DNA from: Fischerella muscicola PCC 7414
GTDB lineage: Bacteria; Cyanobacteriota; Cyanobacteriia; Cyanobacteriales; Nostocaceae
Assembly (NCBI RefSeq): GCF_000317205.1
Contig: NZ_AJLK01000113.1
Coordinates: 1 to 62,439 of the forward strand
Direction of reading: 5' to 3'
DNA length: 62,439 nt
In this document: piece after piece, positions 25,345-35,025 of the stretch
How positions within the stretch are numbered: position 1 is the stretch's first letter
Layout: each line of letters starts with the position of its first letter
Position numbers and translations under genes: made by a program
Notes under the pieces: model-generated
Databases searched by the model: none
The model's input: only the letters and a program-made list of their open reading frames with translations
Told to the model about the DNA's origin: nothing

Positions 25345-25746
25345 TATTAGCGGAGGTGGGGAGGTGGGGAGGTGGGGAACTCACCGGCCCCCACTCCCTG
25401 TCGGTCGTGGGGATTAGGGGCAGTGGGGAGGTGGGGAGGTGGGGAGGTGGGGAGGTGGGGAGTGTGAGGATAAAAAAACTACTAACTACTAACCACTAAT
25501 CACTAACTACTAACCACTAACCACCAACCACCCTACCCTGACGGGAAGCCACTACCCTGCCTTAAGCCGCTACCTGCGGAAGCCGCTTCGCGTCTACGCG
25601 TCTACGTGTCTACGGGTTCGCCAGTCCCCCTACCCTTACCTTAAGCCGCTACCTGCGGAAGCCGCTTCGCGTCTACGCGTCTACGTGACGGAGACCGCCT
25701 TTTTGGGGGGCTGGTCTCACCAACAACCAACAATCAACCACTTTAG
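25345..25746. repeat. Composite repeat block downstream of uppS
   Basis: This 402-bp gene-free block has three layers: 'GGGGAGGT' tandem heptads to octads (about 25352-25462), 'TAACTACTAACCACTAA' tandem repeats (about 25478-25530), and a composite element 25533-25732. The last begins CCCTACCCTGACGGGAAGCC, holds repeated 'CGCGTCTACGCGTCTACG' units and ends 'GGAGACCGCCTTTTTGGGG'. The composite element recurs almost exactly at 38388-38554. No gene is seen. Confidence 0.85.
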
Positions 25747-27096
25747 TTAATATCTTTCTAATAAAACTTTTACCTCTTGTTCTAAATCCCAATCTTTCAT
25801 CGCTTCCCATTCGGCTTGACGTACAGCGATAAAAGCTGTTGATAGCTGTGAATTTAAAGCATCTAAAAGCACGTTATCTTGTTTGAGGTGCGCGATCGCT
25901 TCACCTAATGTTGTGGGTAAAGGGTCGATTTTTTGTAGTTGGCGATCATCTGGTGGCAGGTATCCAGGATCTACAGCTACTGGTTGTCCTAGTTCTAAAT
26001 TTCGTTGCACCCCGTCTAATCCGGCTGCGATCACTGCACCTAAAGCCAAGTAAGGATTTGCTGATGCATCTACCGTTTTGACTTCAAAATGTGTGGGAAT
26101 ACCGAATGCAGTCGCACTGGGTACTCTCACCGCTGCCTCCCGATTATCTAGTCCCCAACAACGAAAAGCACCACTCCAAGCATGAGGACAAATACGACGG
26201 TAAGAATTAACACTAGGAGTAGTCAACGCCATCAGTGCTGGCAAATGCTCCAGAATGCCAGAAATAAAAGCTCTTGCTACCTTAGATAGACCACAAACAC
26301 CTTGGGTATCGGGTAACAAATTTTGCCCATCCCGCCATAGGCTCAGATGAATATGACAACCACTACCTGCTGACTCTGGAAAGATTTTCGGTAAAAAAGA
26401 AGCTTTCAGATTGTGACGTCTGGCTATGGCTCTTACCGTCTCTCTATAGGCAATTTGCCAGTCAGCAGCACGCAATGCTTCAGTATATCGTATGGATATT
26501 TCCTGTTGACCGGGGCCAGACTCTGGATAGTATTGTTCGACAGGAATGCCTTGGGAAATCAACGCTTCAGCAATATCATCAATGACTTCGTAATGAATAT
26601 CCATTGCTTGGGTAGAGGCGAAAAGTGTAGAGTCTGCGGGTACAATGCGATCGCCTGATTGTTGCAGCAGGTAAAACTCATTTTCAAAGGCAGCCTGTAC
26701 TTCTAATCCTTGACTTTTTGCCGCTTCTATCATCCGCATTAAAAAATGGCGTGGACATAAATCCCAGGCTTCATTGTTTAATTTCATGTTTCCCATGACA
26801 CGAAAATGAGCCGGAGAATACGGTAAAGCAGTTAAGCTAGACCAATCGGGAACTAAGGAAACTTCACCTACTGGCCCCAAACCAGTTTTGCGAACAACAG
26901 CATCATACATAACTGGCACACCCTGTTGTCCTACGGATATACCCACGCCATGTTCAAAGTAATGGGGTAGCATCTCCACATGCACAGCTTTACCACGAAT
27001 GATATTGGCGTTATCACACCAAAGGATGCGGACAAAACTAGCATCTGCTTCTTTGAGAGTTTTTTTAACTTTTTTGAATAAAATGTTTTCAGGCAT
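25747..27096 (-). CDS. Glutamine synthetase-like (type III/PuuA-like) ligase
   Basis: This encodes 449 residues from ATG 27096 ('MPENILFKKVKKTLKEADA'). The beta-grasp N-terminus includes 'FVRILWCDNANIIRGKAV'. The catalytic domain shows 'GSGCHIHLSLW' (metal and ATP region), 'ENEFYLL' and 'DNREAAVRVP' with substrate-binding arginine. The sequence is closer to the glutamate-amine ligases and the GlnT type than to GlnA, and lacks the adenylylation loop I would expect in GlnA. It would join glutamate to ammonia or an amine with ATP. An upstream extension into the 'cccatcaccccatcacctc' repeat is rejected as start. Confidence 0.87.
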   Translation of the reverse strand: MPENILFKKVKKTLKEADASFVRILWCDNANIIRGKAVHVEMLPHYFEHGVGISVGQQGVPVMYDAVVRKTGLGPVGEVSLVPDWSSLTALPYSPAHFRVMGNMKLNNEAWDLCPRHFLMRMIEAAKSQGLEVQAAFENEFYLLQQSGDRIVPADSTLFASTQAMDIHYEVIDDIAEALISQGIPVEQYYPESGPGQQEISIRYTEALRAADWQIAYRETVRAIARRHNLKASFLPKIFPESAGSGCHIHLSLWRDGQNLLPDTQGVCGLSKVARAFISGILEHLPALMALTTPSVNSYRRICPHAWSGAFRCWGLDNREAAVRVPSATAFGIPTHFEVKTVDASANPYLALGAVIAAGLDGVQRNLELGQPVAVDPGYLPPDDRQLQKIDPLPTTLGEAIAHLKQDNVLLDALNSQLSTAFIAVRQAEWEAMKDWDLEQEVKVLLERY

Positions 27097-27100
27097 TGCT

Positions 27101-27300
27101 AGGGAGGTGAGGTGATGGGGTGATGGGGAGATGGGGAACTCACCGGCCCCCACTCCCCTAAGGGAGTGGGGATTAGGGGCAATGGGGCAATGGGGCGATG
27201 GGGAGAATAACTAATGATAATTGACCCTTGACCATTAACTATTGACCACCAACAAACAACAACCAACCACCAACTAATAATACTAACCATTAACAAAAAG
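27101..27300. repeat. 'ggggagatggggcaatgg' and 'accaacaaccaac' repeats
   Basis: G-rich 'GATGGGGTGATGGGGAGATG' units with 'CACCGGCCCCCACTCCCC' (27101-27205), followed by 'aaccaccaacaaacaacaac' repeats (about 27240-27290). Both types are dispersed through the window. They separate the divergent ligase and ARMT1-like genes, so any promoter must lie at the edges. Confidence 0.7.
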
Positions 27301-27314
27301 AGAAATTTTTAGTG

Positions 27315-28541
27315 ATGAAATCGCAAATTCCTAAGTTACCACTTCCAGTATCACTTGTAGGATCAGAAGTTGGAACCTTCACTGAGTTTACAGTAACTCA
27401 AAGGATGCCTGGTATTGCTCGTCGAATCATCGCGGAAAACAATTTTTCACTAAATATTAATAAAAGTTTAGAAAACTTAGCTAATCAATTGCCATCAGGA
27501 TATTTATTACCTTTTGCAGATGATGCTGGAACTGATGTCGGAGATTGGAAAAAATATTTAGAACCCTACAAAGGACAGCGTTGGATAGATATCCCTTGGT
27601 TTTTTGCTGAAACTTATTTTTATAGATTAATTCTCAATATTACTAATTATTTTCAATCTAGTGAATGGCAAGGTGTAGATCCATTCCATTTACAGAAATC
27701 TCAAGGTTTGAAAACATCTCTAGATGCAATAATTAATCTGTGTTATCAAGTGAATCAAGGGCTAGAAAAAAGTAAAAATACAGGAAAAATTAATCAAAAT
27801 TTTCTGATTACACTATTATATTTTGCACTTTGGGGTAATCGGGTAGACTTGAGTTTGTGGTCAGCATTTGAAAGCGAACGCAGTAATTTTGATATTGAAA
27901 ATCAAAAAGCTCATATTTTAGTAGATGATGCTTCCATCGTTACAGAAGTATTCATTAGTAGTGCATGTCAACGTGTTGATTTTATAGTTGATAATGCTGG
28001 CTTTGAGTTAATTTGCGATTTGTGTTTAGTAGATTTTTTATTAGGTAGTGGTGTCGTTGACCAAATCAAGCTGCATTTAAAACCTCACCCTACTTTTGTC
28101 TCTGATGCCATGATTAAAGATGTGTATGATACAGTCGATTTTTTAGCAGCATCTAACCATCAACAAGTGGCAAATGTTGCAGAAAGGTTACAAGCTTATA
28201 TTGCGTCAGGTAAGTTAATTCTGGGTGATGATTATTTTTGGACATCGCCTCTAGCTTTTTGGGAAATACCCGAATCCCTCAAACAAGAGTTAGCTGATGC
28301 TGATTTATTACTGATTAAAGGTGATGCCAATTATCGTAGATTATTGGGAGATAGACACTGGGATTTTACCACTAACATTGCAGATATTGTATGTTATTTA
28401 CCAGTGCCAATTGTGGCTTTACGTACCCTTAAATCAGAAGTAGCAGTAGGTTTGCAGCCAGAAGTAATTGAAAAAGTATCGAAATCTGATTCTGAATGGT
28501 TAACAAATGGACAGTGGGGTGTGGTGCAGTTTGTAGAGTAA
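27315..28541 (+). CDS. ARMT1/DUF89-type damage-control phosphatase
   Basis: This encodes about 408 residues from ATG 27315. The C-terminal half carries the ARMT1 (DUF89 subfamily III) signature: 'LWGNRVDLSLWSAFE', 'DNAGFELICDLCLVDFLL', 'LKPHPTFVSDAMIKD', 'LIKGDANYRRLLGDRHWDF' and 'VALRTLKSEV'. The Asp in 'DNAGFEL' and the 'KGDANYR' motif hold the metal and phosphate. The family hydrolyses sugar phosphates or damaged phosphometabolites, and a protein methyltransferase role was once claimed for the human member. The function in cyanobacteria is not established. It is divergent from the glutamine synthetase-like gene. Confidence 0.88.
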   Translation: MKSQIPKLPLPVSLVGSEVGTFTEFTVTQRMPGIARRIIAENNFSLNINKSLENLANQLPSGYLLPFADDAGTDVGDWKKYLEPYKGQRWIDIPWFFAETYFYRLILNITNYFQSSEWQGVDPFHLQKSQGLKTSLDAIINLCYQVNQGLEKSKNTGKINQNFLITLLYFALWGNRVDLSLWSAFESERSNFDIENQKAHILVDDASIVTEVFISSACQRVDFIVDNAGFELICDLCLVDFLLGSGVVDQIKLHLKPHPTFVSDAMIKDVYDTVDFLAASNHQQVANVAERLQAYIASGKLILGDDYFWTSPLAFWEIPESLKQELADADLLLIKGDANYRRLLGDRHWDFTTNIADIVCYLPVPIVALRTLKSEVAVGLQPEVIEKVSKSDSEWLTNGQWGVVQFVE

Positions 28542-28858
28542 GAGGTTATTTATAATTTAAATTCAACAAATCTTGCAGATAATCACTCAGTTACTGAGTT
28601 TTTACGTAAGTTCCATAACTTTATGAAACACCTGCAAAAATAGAGTTTAGTAATCACTAAAGCCATTTTTTCTGAGTAATTTTGTAGTTATATCAATCTA
28701 AAGAAAAAATTACAATGTAGTTTTGACTACTTTAGGTTTGTATGATTAATTACTTTTACAAATCTTAATATGTAATTAAAAAACAGAATCAAGTGAACAA
28801 ATTTGTAAAAATTTGTTAAGAATAGTGGCAGTACTATCAACAAAAGGAAGCAAATCTT
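28542..28858. promoter_or_regulatory. AT-rich promoter region of the NDH-2 gene
   Basis: These 317 bp upstream of the NDH-2 gene have no gene. AACAAATT (28796-28803) and AATTTGTT (28810-28817) form an 8-bp inverted repeat 42 bp before the start, a plausible operator. A good Shine-Dalgarno (AAAGGAAG) precedes ATG 28859. Confidence 0.45.
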
Positions 28859-30196
28859 ATGGCGAACACGACAGAGACTCAACCACCCCATCAGGTAGTG
28901 ATTATTGGCGGCGGTTTTGGCGGACTTTATGCCGCGAAATCACTGAATAATGCCAATGTAAATATTACTCTCATCGATAGACGCAATTTTCACCTGTTTC
29001 AACCGCTTTTATATCAGGTTGCAACAGGTGCGATATCACCTGCTGATATTTCCTCACCACTGCGTTCAGTACTAAGCAAGAGTAAGAATACCAAAGTGCT
29101 ATTGGGAGAAGTGAATGATATCGATCCCCAAGCACAAAAAGTTTTGATGGGTGATGAAGCCATACCTTACGATACATTAATTGTGGCTACAGGTGCGAAA
29201 CATTCCTACTTTGGTAAGGATGAATGGGAATCATTTGCCCCTGGTTTAAAAACAGTAGAAGATGCAATAGGAATGCGTCACCGTATATTTATGGGATTTG
29301 AAGCTGCGGAAAAAGAAACCGATCCGCAACTACGCCGTGCTTGGTTAACATTTGTCATTGTTGGTGGTGGTCCTACAGGTGTGGAATTAGCAGGTGCGAT
29401 CGCAGAATTAGCGTACCACACAATGAAAGAAGACTTCCGCAACATCGACACAACCGAAGCCCAAGTTATTTTACTTGAAGGTTTAGATCGGATATTGCCA
29501 CCATTTGCCCCAGAATTATCAGCACAAGCAGAAACATCCCTTCAGAAACTGGGTGTAACAGTACAGACAAAAACATTAGTGACGAACATCGAAAATGATT
29601 TTGTCACCATTAAACAAGGTGAAAAAATATCGCAAATTGCAGCCAAAACAGTATTATGGGCAGCAGGAGTCAAAGCTTCACCACTAGGTCAAGCCTTAGC
29701 GCAAAGAACAGGAATAGAATGCGATCGCGCTGGACGAGTTATAGTTGAACCAGATTTAAGTATTAAAGGCTATCCAAATATTTTTGTAATTGGTGACTTA
29801 GCTCATTTTGCACATCAAAATGGTAAACCCTTACCTGGCGTCGCACCCGTAGCAATGCAACAAGGAGAATACGTCGCTTCACTCATCAAACAAAAACTTC
29901 AAGGTCAAACATCATTGCCACGATTTTATTATGTTGACAGAGGCAGCTTAGCAGTAATTGGGCAAAACTCAGCCGTTGTAGATTTAGGATTTATCAAATT
30001 TACAGGATTTGTAGCTTGGCTATTTTGGTTATTAGTTCATATTTACTTCTTAATTGAATTTGACAACAAACTGATAGTAATGATTCAGTGGGGTTGGAAC
30101 TACTTCACTCGTAATCGTAGAGCAAGATTAATTACAGGAAAAGAACCTCTAGGTAATTACACATCAGAAAAAACAAGAGAGATGGTGAATGTCTAA
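28859..30196 (+). CDS. Type II NADH dehydrogenase (NDH-2)
   Basis: This 445-residue flavoprotein has an FAD-binding Rossmann motif 'VVIIGGGFGGLYAAKSL' (about 13-29), an NAD(P)-binding motif 'FVIVGGGPTGVELAGAIAE' (about 166-184), and 'IFVIGDLAHF' closing the FAD site. The C-terminus has a hydrophobic segment 'TGFVAWLFWLLVHIYFLIEF', likely for membrane association. NDH-2 oxidises NADH and reduces the quinone pool without pumping protons. In cyanobacteria it is thought to sense quinone redox state. The start follows a clear AAAGGAAG. The length and the C-terminal hydrophobic helix fit the NdbA/NdbB-like group. Confidence 0.9.
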   Translation: MANTTETQPPHQVVIIGGGFGGLYAAKSLNNANVNITLIDRRNFHLFQPLLYQVATGAISPADISSPLRSVLSKSKNTKVLLGEVNDIDPQAQKVLMGDEAIPYDTLIVATGAKHSYFGKDEWESFAPGLKTVEDAIGMRHRIFMGFEAAEKETDPQLRRAWLTFVIVGGGPTGVELAGAIAELAYHTMKEDFRNIDTTEAQVILLEGLDRILPPFAPELSAQAETSLQKLGVTVQTKTLVTNIENDFVTIKQGEKISQIAAKTVLWAAGVKASPLGQALAQRTGIECDRAGRVIVEPDLSIKGYPNIFVIGDLAHFAHQNGKPLPGVAPVAMQQGEYVASLIKQKLQGQTSLPRFYYVDRGSLAVIGQNSAVVDLGFIKFTGFVAWLFWLLVHIYFLIEFDNKLIVMIQWGWNYFTRNRRARLITGKEPLGNYTSEKTREMVNV

Positions 30197-30459
30197 TAGT
30201 TAGTAGTTAGTAGTTAGTGGTTAGCGGTTAGTAGTTAGTGGAAAATCATCAAACATCAACTTATTAACTACTAACTAATAACCACGAATCAACCATCCGT
30301 GTTCATCCGTGTGCATCTGTGTTAGATAATCTAAACCCAAAATTTGGCATAGCCACAAATCAACACCAACATACAAACCCATCAATACCCACAAATAACC
30401 CATCCGTGTGCATCTGTGTTCGATAATCTAAACCCAAAATTTGGCAAAAACCAGCTTCC
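30197..30459. repeat. Directly repeated spacer element
   Basis: After 'TTAGTAGTTAGTGGTTAG' tandem repeats, the block 'CATCTGTGTT(A/C)GATAATCTAAACCCAAAATTTGGCA' occurs twice (about 30314-30350 and 30410-30446), each preceded by 'CATCCGTGTGCATCTGTG'. This is a direct duplication about 96 bp apart. No gene is visible. Confidence 0.7.
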
Positions 30460-30993
30460 TCAAACTTGCCTAGAAACATTGATAATACTACCATCCGGCA
30501 TAATAGTATCTTGTAAATAAGCATTACCAAAATTCACTTTACGAGCATATCTAAAATTAGCTTCAGTCAGATTTGCATAATCAAAATGAGTATCAAGCAA
30601 ATGAGCCCCACTCAAATTTGCTCGACTCAAATTAACATTATAAAAAACAGCTTCATGCAACTTTGCACCACTCAAATCAGCCCCACTTAAATCAGCAGAA
30701 TGAAGAGCAGCACACCACATATCCGTGTAACTCAAATCAGCTTTTTGCAAATTAGCATGTTCAAAATGAGCATATTCTAAATTTAACCCACGTAAGTTTG
30801 TACAACTCAAATTCAACTTGATACCTTCAGTATAGCGAACCAATTTTTGTAAGTTGGCATATCTAAAATCAGATCCACTCAAATTGATTTCCAGCAAATC
30901 TCTGATTCTAAATTCAACAATGTCAACTCCTGTAAAATCTCTTTCCCCGATCGCATATCTTCTCAGTAACTCTTCAACAGTCATCCTTCTCAT
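30460..30993 (-). CDS. Pentapeptide-repeat protein
   Basis: This 177-residue protein has residues about 35-160 built of tandem A(D/N)LXX pentapeptides ('NLQKADLSYTDMWCAALHSA', 'DLSGADLSGAKLHEAVF'). They fold into a right-handed quadrilateral beta-helix. The N-terminal 30 residues ('TVEELLRRYAIGERDFTGVD') form a cap that also occurs in other cyanobacterial members. Some family members mimic DNA and inhibit gyrase, but most are of unknown function. A second start at 30984 is possible; neither has a clear Shine-Dalgarno. No membrane segment or signal peptide. Confidence 0.87.
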   Translation of the reverse strand: MRRMTVEELLRRYAIGERDFTGVDIVEFRIRDLLEINLSGSDFRYANLQKLVRYTEGIKLNLSCTNLRGLNLEYAHFEHANLQKADLSYTDMWCAALHSADLSGADLSGAKLHEAVFYNVNLSRANLSGAHLLDTHFDYANLTEANFRYARKVNFGNAYLQDTIMPDGSIINVSRQV

Positions 30994-31220
30994 AACTTTA
31001 ATTCTGCATCCCTTTACACCATTAAATATACTGTGTATTTAGTTCTGAAAAATGCTGTGTTGTATTAGAATTCTAGGGGCTTTTCGCTGACAACGAGGGA
31101 AGAAAAAATCGAACATTGATGAACACAGATGGATTATGGGTTTGCTTCTCGTTCTCTGAGCCTCGATCCCTATCTTCATGAGGTACAGTATTTCATAGAG
31201 ACAAACATTGACAAAAGCTA

Positions 31221-32522
31221 ATGCCTAGCGAACAAGTCCCCTTGCGTATCCGTACCTCTAGTCTTGCATATATCGTTGGTGAAAATACTTTCTACCCTTG
31301 GGAAAATTTAACACCACCTCAACAAAAATCTATATTGCAGGTGATCGCTTCTCAAACTCCTCCTAGTTGTATCGTCTATCCGGAAACTACTGAACAGCTA
31401 GCACAGGTGATCAGGGAGGCTAACCGCAACCAATGGCGTGTTCTCCCTTATGGTAGCGGTAGCAAACTTAGTTGGGGTGGGTTAGTTCAGGGGGCTGATG
31501 TTGTAGTTAGCACAGAACACCTGAACAAACTTATCGATCATGCTGTTGGTGATTTAACGGTGACAGCAGAAGCAGGGATGAAGTTTTCTAAACTCCAAGA
31601 GATTTTGGCCAAAGCTAACCAATTTCTTGCCCTTGATCCAGTCACACCATCAGCTACTTTGGGGGGAATTGTTGCAACTGCTGATACGGGTTCCTTGAGA
31701 CAGCGTTATGGGAGTGTGCGTGATCAATTACTAGGGATTACTTTTGTCCGTGCTGATGGACAAGTCGCCAAAGCTGGGGGACGAGTTGTCAAAAATGTCG
31801 CTGGATACGATTTGATGAAGTTGTTTACAGGTTCATACGGCACATTAGGTGTGATTAGTCAAGTTACGTTTCGTGTATACCCAATCCCAGAAATCTCTAC
31901 AACAGTGATACTGACGGGTAGGGCGGAGGATGTACGCCAAGCTGCTGCTATTTTGCGTAATTCGGCGTTAACGCCTACTCAGGCTGATTTAATTTCAACC
32001 CAACTGGTGTCTGAGTTGGGTTTGGGTACGGGGATGGGGTTGATTGTGAGGTTCCAGAGTATTGCTGAGAGTGTGCAGGAACAGTCAAATCGGTTGGTGG
32101 AAGTGGGGCAAAATTTGGGTTTACAAGAGGCGATTTATGCGGGGGCTGATGAAGCTGATTTATGGCAAAGATTACGAGAATCTATCCATTCTGGTGGCAA
32201 TAAGTCGGCAATTATTTGCAAAATAGGAGTGTTACCTACTGCGGCGGTTGAAGTTTTGACACGATCGCCAAAAGGTTGGATTCACATTGGTAGTGGTTTG
32301 GGGGTGTTACGGTTTGAGGGTGAGAAGGGATTGGTGGAGATGCGATCGCTCTGTGAAAATCATAGAGGGTTTTTGACAATTTTGACTGCGCCAGTGGCGG
32401 TGAAGCAAGGGTTGGATGTGTGGGGTTACACTGGCAATGCTGGGGAAATGATGCGGCGGATTAAGTTGCAGTTTGATGAGAAGGGTATTTTAAGTCCTGG
32501 TCGCTTTGTGGATGGGATTTAG
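31221..32522 (+). CDS. glcE: Glycolate dehydrogenase FAD-binding subunit GlcE
   Basis: This 433-residue protein has an N-terminal PCMH-type FAD-binding domain ('CIVYPETTEQLAQVIREANR', 'LPYGSGSKLSWGG', 'VTAEAGMKFSKLQEIL', 'GSVRDQLLGITFV', 'VVKNVAGYDLMKLFTGSYGT'), which is characteristic of GlcE. With GlcD and GlcF it oxidises glycolate from photorespiration to glyoxylate and passes electrons to quinone. No catalytic GlcD lies in the window, so it is encoded elsewhere. glcF follows 45 bp downstream on the same strand, forming an operon. The region is notably G-rich on the coding strand towards its end. Confidence 0.9.
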   Translation: MPSEQVPLRIRTSSLAYIVGENTFYPWENLTPPQQKSILQVIASQTPPSCIVYPETTEQLAQVIREANRNQWRVLPYGSGSKLSWGGLVQGADVVVSTEHLNKLIDHAVGDLTVTAEAGMKFSKLQEILAKANQFLALDPVTPSATLGGIVATADTGSLRQRYGSVRDQLLGITFVRADGQVAKAGGRVVKNVAGYDLMKLFTGSYGTLGVISQVTFRVYPIPEISTTVILTGRAEDVRQAAAILRNSALTPTQADLISTQLVSELGLGTGMGLIVRFQSIAESVQEQSNRLVEVGQNLGLQEAIYAGADEADLWQRLRESIHSGGNKSAIICKIGVLPTAAVEVLTRSPKGWIHIGSGLGVLRFEGEKGLVEMRSLCENHRGFLTILTAPVAVKQGLDVWGYTGNAGEMMRRIKLQFDEKGILSPGRFVDGI

Positions 32523-32567
32523 GAAATATAACCGCCAAGACGCCAAGGAAGAGTGGAGAGGGATGAT

Positions 32568-33923
32568 ATGCAGGTTTCGGAAGGTTTTGAGGGGAAGACG
32601 GCGAGTTTGAAGAATTTGCAGGGCTTTGATGGGAAGAATCCGCCTGATCCGAAGTTGATTGATTCTTGTGTGCATTGTGGGTTTTGTCTTTCGACTTGTC
32701 CGAGTTATCGGGTGATTGGTAAGGAGATGGATTCTCCCAGGGGACGCATCTATTTAATGGATGCGATTAATGAGGGTGAGATTGCGTTGAATACGGCGAG
32801 TGTGCAGCATTTTGATTCTTGTTTGGGTTGTTTGGCGTGTGTGACGACTTGTCCTTCGGGAGTGCAGTATGACAAGTTGATTTCGGCGACTCGTCACCAG
32901 GTTGAGAGGAATTATTCGCGTGGTTTGGCGGATCGGTTGGTTAGGCAGTTAATATTTTCTTTGTTTCCTAATCCTGATGCTTTACGGATTTTGTTAGTGC
33001 CTTTGTTGGTTTATCAGAGGTTGGGTTTTTCTAAGTTTTTTCGGGCGACTGGGTTATTGAAGAATATATCGCCTCGGTTAGCGGCGATGGAGTCGATTTT
33101 ACCGGAGATTACGCTGAAGTCTTTTCAGGATAATTTGCCGGATGTGATTTCGGCGCGGGGTGAGAAGCGTTATCGAGTCGGGGTGATTATCGGATGTGTG
33201 CAACGGTTATTTTTCTCGCCTGTGAATGAAGCGACGGTGCGGGTGTTGACGGCAAATGGTTGTGAGGTGGTAATTCCTAAGTCTCAAGGTTGTTGTGCGG
33301 CGCTGCCGGAACACCAAGGACAAACTGAACAAGCTAAGGCTTTGGCTAGGCAGATGATTGATTCTTTTGCAAATACTGGTGTGGATTATGTGATTATCAA
33401 TGCTGCTGGTTGTGGTCATACTCTGAAAGAATACGGACATATTTTGGAGGATGATCCAGAGTATCGGGAGAAGGCGAAGCAGTTTGCAGCGAAGGTAAGG
33501 GATGCACAAGAGTTTTTAGCAACGGTTGGGTTAACAGCAAAGTTATCGCCGTTGGCTAGTAAACCTCTGAGTTTGGTTTATCAAGATGCTTGTCATTTGC
33601 TACATGGGCAAAAGATTAGTGTGCAACCGCGTCAGTTGTTGCAGCAAATTCCAGGGGTGAAGTTGAAAGAACCTGTGGATGCAGCCATATGTTGTGGTAG
33701 CGCGGGAGTTTACAATATGCTGCAACCGGATGTAGCTGAGGAGTTGGGAAGGCAAAAGGTGCGGAATTTGTTAAACACTGGTGCTGATTTAATTGCTTCA
33801 CCAAATCCGGGTTGTAGTTTGCAGATTCAGAAGCATTTGGAGTTGCAAGGGAAGGATATTGCGATTATGCATCCGATGGAGTTGTTAGATTATTCAATTC
33901 GGGGTGAGAAGTTAGAAGATTAG
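32568..33923 (+). CDS. glcF: Glycolate dehydrogenase iron-sulfur subunit GlcF
   Basis: This encodes 451 residues from ATG 32568, which follows GAGAGGG by 5 nt; a GTG at 32553 is less likely. Two [4Fe-4S] ferredoxin motifs, 'CVHCGFCLSTCP' and 'CLGCLACVTTCP', are followed by two CCG domains ('GCCAALPEHQGQ' and 'AICCGSAGVYNML' are their Cys-rich turns). This is the GlcF layout: it carries electrons from the flavin subunits to the quinone pool. The coding strand is markedly GT-rich ('TTGTGTGCATTGTGGG' style), unlike most genes here, as in the end of glcE. It is followed by a gap before tRNA-Val. Confidence 0.92.
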   Translation: MQVSEGFEGKTASLKNLQGFDGKNPPDPKLIDSCVHCGFCLSTCPSYRVIGKEMDSPRGRIYLMDAINEGEIALNTASVQHFDSCLGCLACVTTCPSGVQYDKLISATRHQVERNYSRGLADRLVRQLIFSLFPNPDALRILLVPLLVYQRLGFSKFFRATGLLKNISPRLAAMESILPEITLKSFQDNLPDVISARGEKRYRVGVIIGCVQRLFFSPVNEATVRVLTANGCEVVIPKSQGCCAALPEHQGQTEQAKALARQMIDSFANTGVDYVIINAAGCGHTLKEYGHILEDDPEYREKAKQFAAKVRDAQEFLATVGLTAKLSPLASKPLSLVYQDACHLLHGQKISVQPRQLLQQIPGVKLKEPVDAAICCGSAGVYNMLQPDVAEELGRQKVRNLLNTGADLIASPNPGCSLQIQKHLELQGKDIAIMHPMELLDYSIRGEKLED

Positions 33924-34100
33924 GACTTATATCATGTTCGCTTGAATACTTATACTGTCGCGTAGGCTGGTAATGGGTAATGGGAAAAACCAACGCCCAA
34001 TATCCAGCAACGAAGCATAATATCGTAAGCAATTAGCCGAACTTGATATTATGCAATCTTTTGCCGCCTCAATCGTCAACTTAGCAGCAGGTTGCATTAT

Positions 34101-34135
34101 TGCAAAAAACAAAACCCGTCACTAGGACGGGTTTT
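34101..34135 (-). terminator. Rho-independent terminator of tRNA-Val
   Basis: On the minus strand, AAAACCCGT pairs with ACGGGTTTT (34111-34119 and 34127-34135) as a 9-bp stem with a 7-nt loop. It is followed by a run of Ts (34105-34109 complement). It lies directly downstream of the tRNA gene. Confidence 0.85.
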
Positions 34136-34142
34136 GAAAATA

Positions 34143-34215
<73 letters not shown>

Positions 34216-34307
34216 ATTTTTGCTCACAAGAATTAATGTTAGCACACTAAATTGAAAAACGCGATAGTATTTTTGAGAAAATTTTGCTTGCCTCATCCAA
34301 AATTCCT

Positions 34308-34916
34308 ATGCCCTCTGGTCAAACGCACGATCGCATAACTTTGTGGGCTTTGCCGTTTGTTGCTGGAGCCACTTTTGTCCAAACCAAGAGTGGCAACTTA
34401 ACTTTATCGGTGGCAAGTGGATTTATGTTCGGGGGGCTGATGTTTGGCCCAGACTTGGATATCTATTCCCGCCAGTACCAACGTTGGGGTCTGTTACGTT
34501 GGATTTGGATTCCTTATCAAAAAAGCCTGCGTCATCGCTCATTCTTATCTCATGGGCCAATTATCGGTACAACACTACGAGTGATTTATTTGAGTGGCGT
34601 GGTGGGAATATTGATAATTCTGGGTACAGTAGTTGCTCAAATACTAGGCAACGGCAACTGGAGTAAACAGATTTTGAGTGAAACCTTAGGGCGATCGCTT
34701 AATCACCTTCCAGAATTACTAGCACTATTTTTAGGGCTAGAACTTGGTGCGATGAGCCATTCTCTCAGTGACTGGAGCAATTCTGCATACAAGCGTTTCC
34801 AAAAGCAAGGTGTTCGCGGTTTATTACCACGTGCGAAAATGAAGAAACGTAAACGTACCACCACTCAGTCGAATAGAACTAGAACCAAAAGAGCAAGCAA
34901 AACCAAAAAGCGTTAA
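34308..34916 (+). CDS. DUF2227 metal-binding membrane protein
   Basis: This encodes about 202 residues from ATG 34308 ('MPSGQTHDRITLWALPFV'). It has hydrophobic segments at about 15-60 and 95-120. Conserved acidic and histidine groups, 'GPDLDIYSRQYQRWG' and 'RHRSFLSHGP', are probably metal ligands, and 'LGAMSHSLSDW' follows later. The pattern matches DUF2227/YdjM-like putative metal-dependent membrane hydrolases. The C-terminal 40 residues are extremely basic ('AKMKKRKRTTTQSNRTRTKR'), an unusual tail that may bind nucleic acid or membrane. A start eight codons upstream is possible but less likely. Confidence 0.83.
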   Translation: MPSGQTHDRITLWALPFVAGATFVQTKSGNLTLSVASGFMFGGLMFGPDLDIYSRQYQRWGLLRWIWIPYQKSLRHRSFLSHGPIIGTTLRVIYLSGVVGILIILGTVVAQILGNGNWSKQILSETLGRSLNHLPELLALFLGLELGAMSHSLSDWSNSAYKRFQKQGVRGLLPRAKMKKRKRTTTQSNRTRTKRASKTKKR

Positions 34917-35025
34917 TTAAACTCATCCCCTGCAATCTAGGCTTTTGATTTCGCGAGAATTGGGCATGGGGCATTGGGAATAGAAAAAAATCATTACTCC
35001 AATTACCAATTACCAATTAACAATT

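Noticed and set aside
34015-34054. Inverted repeat GCATAATATC...GATATTATGC upstream of the tRNA terminator
   Set aside because: Arms are 10 bp with a 20-nt spacer, in AT-rich DNA, with no T-run or link to a gene start. It could be chance.
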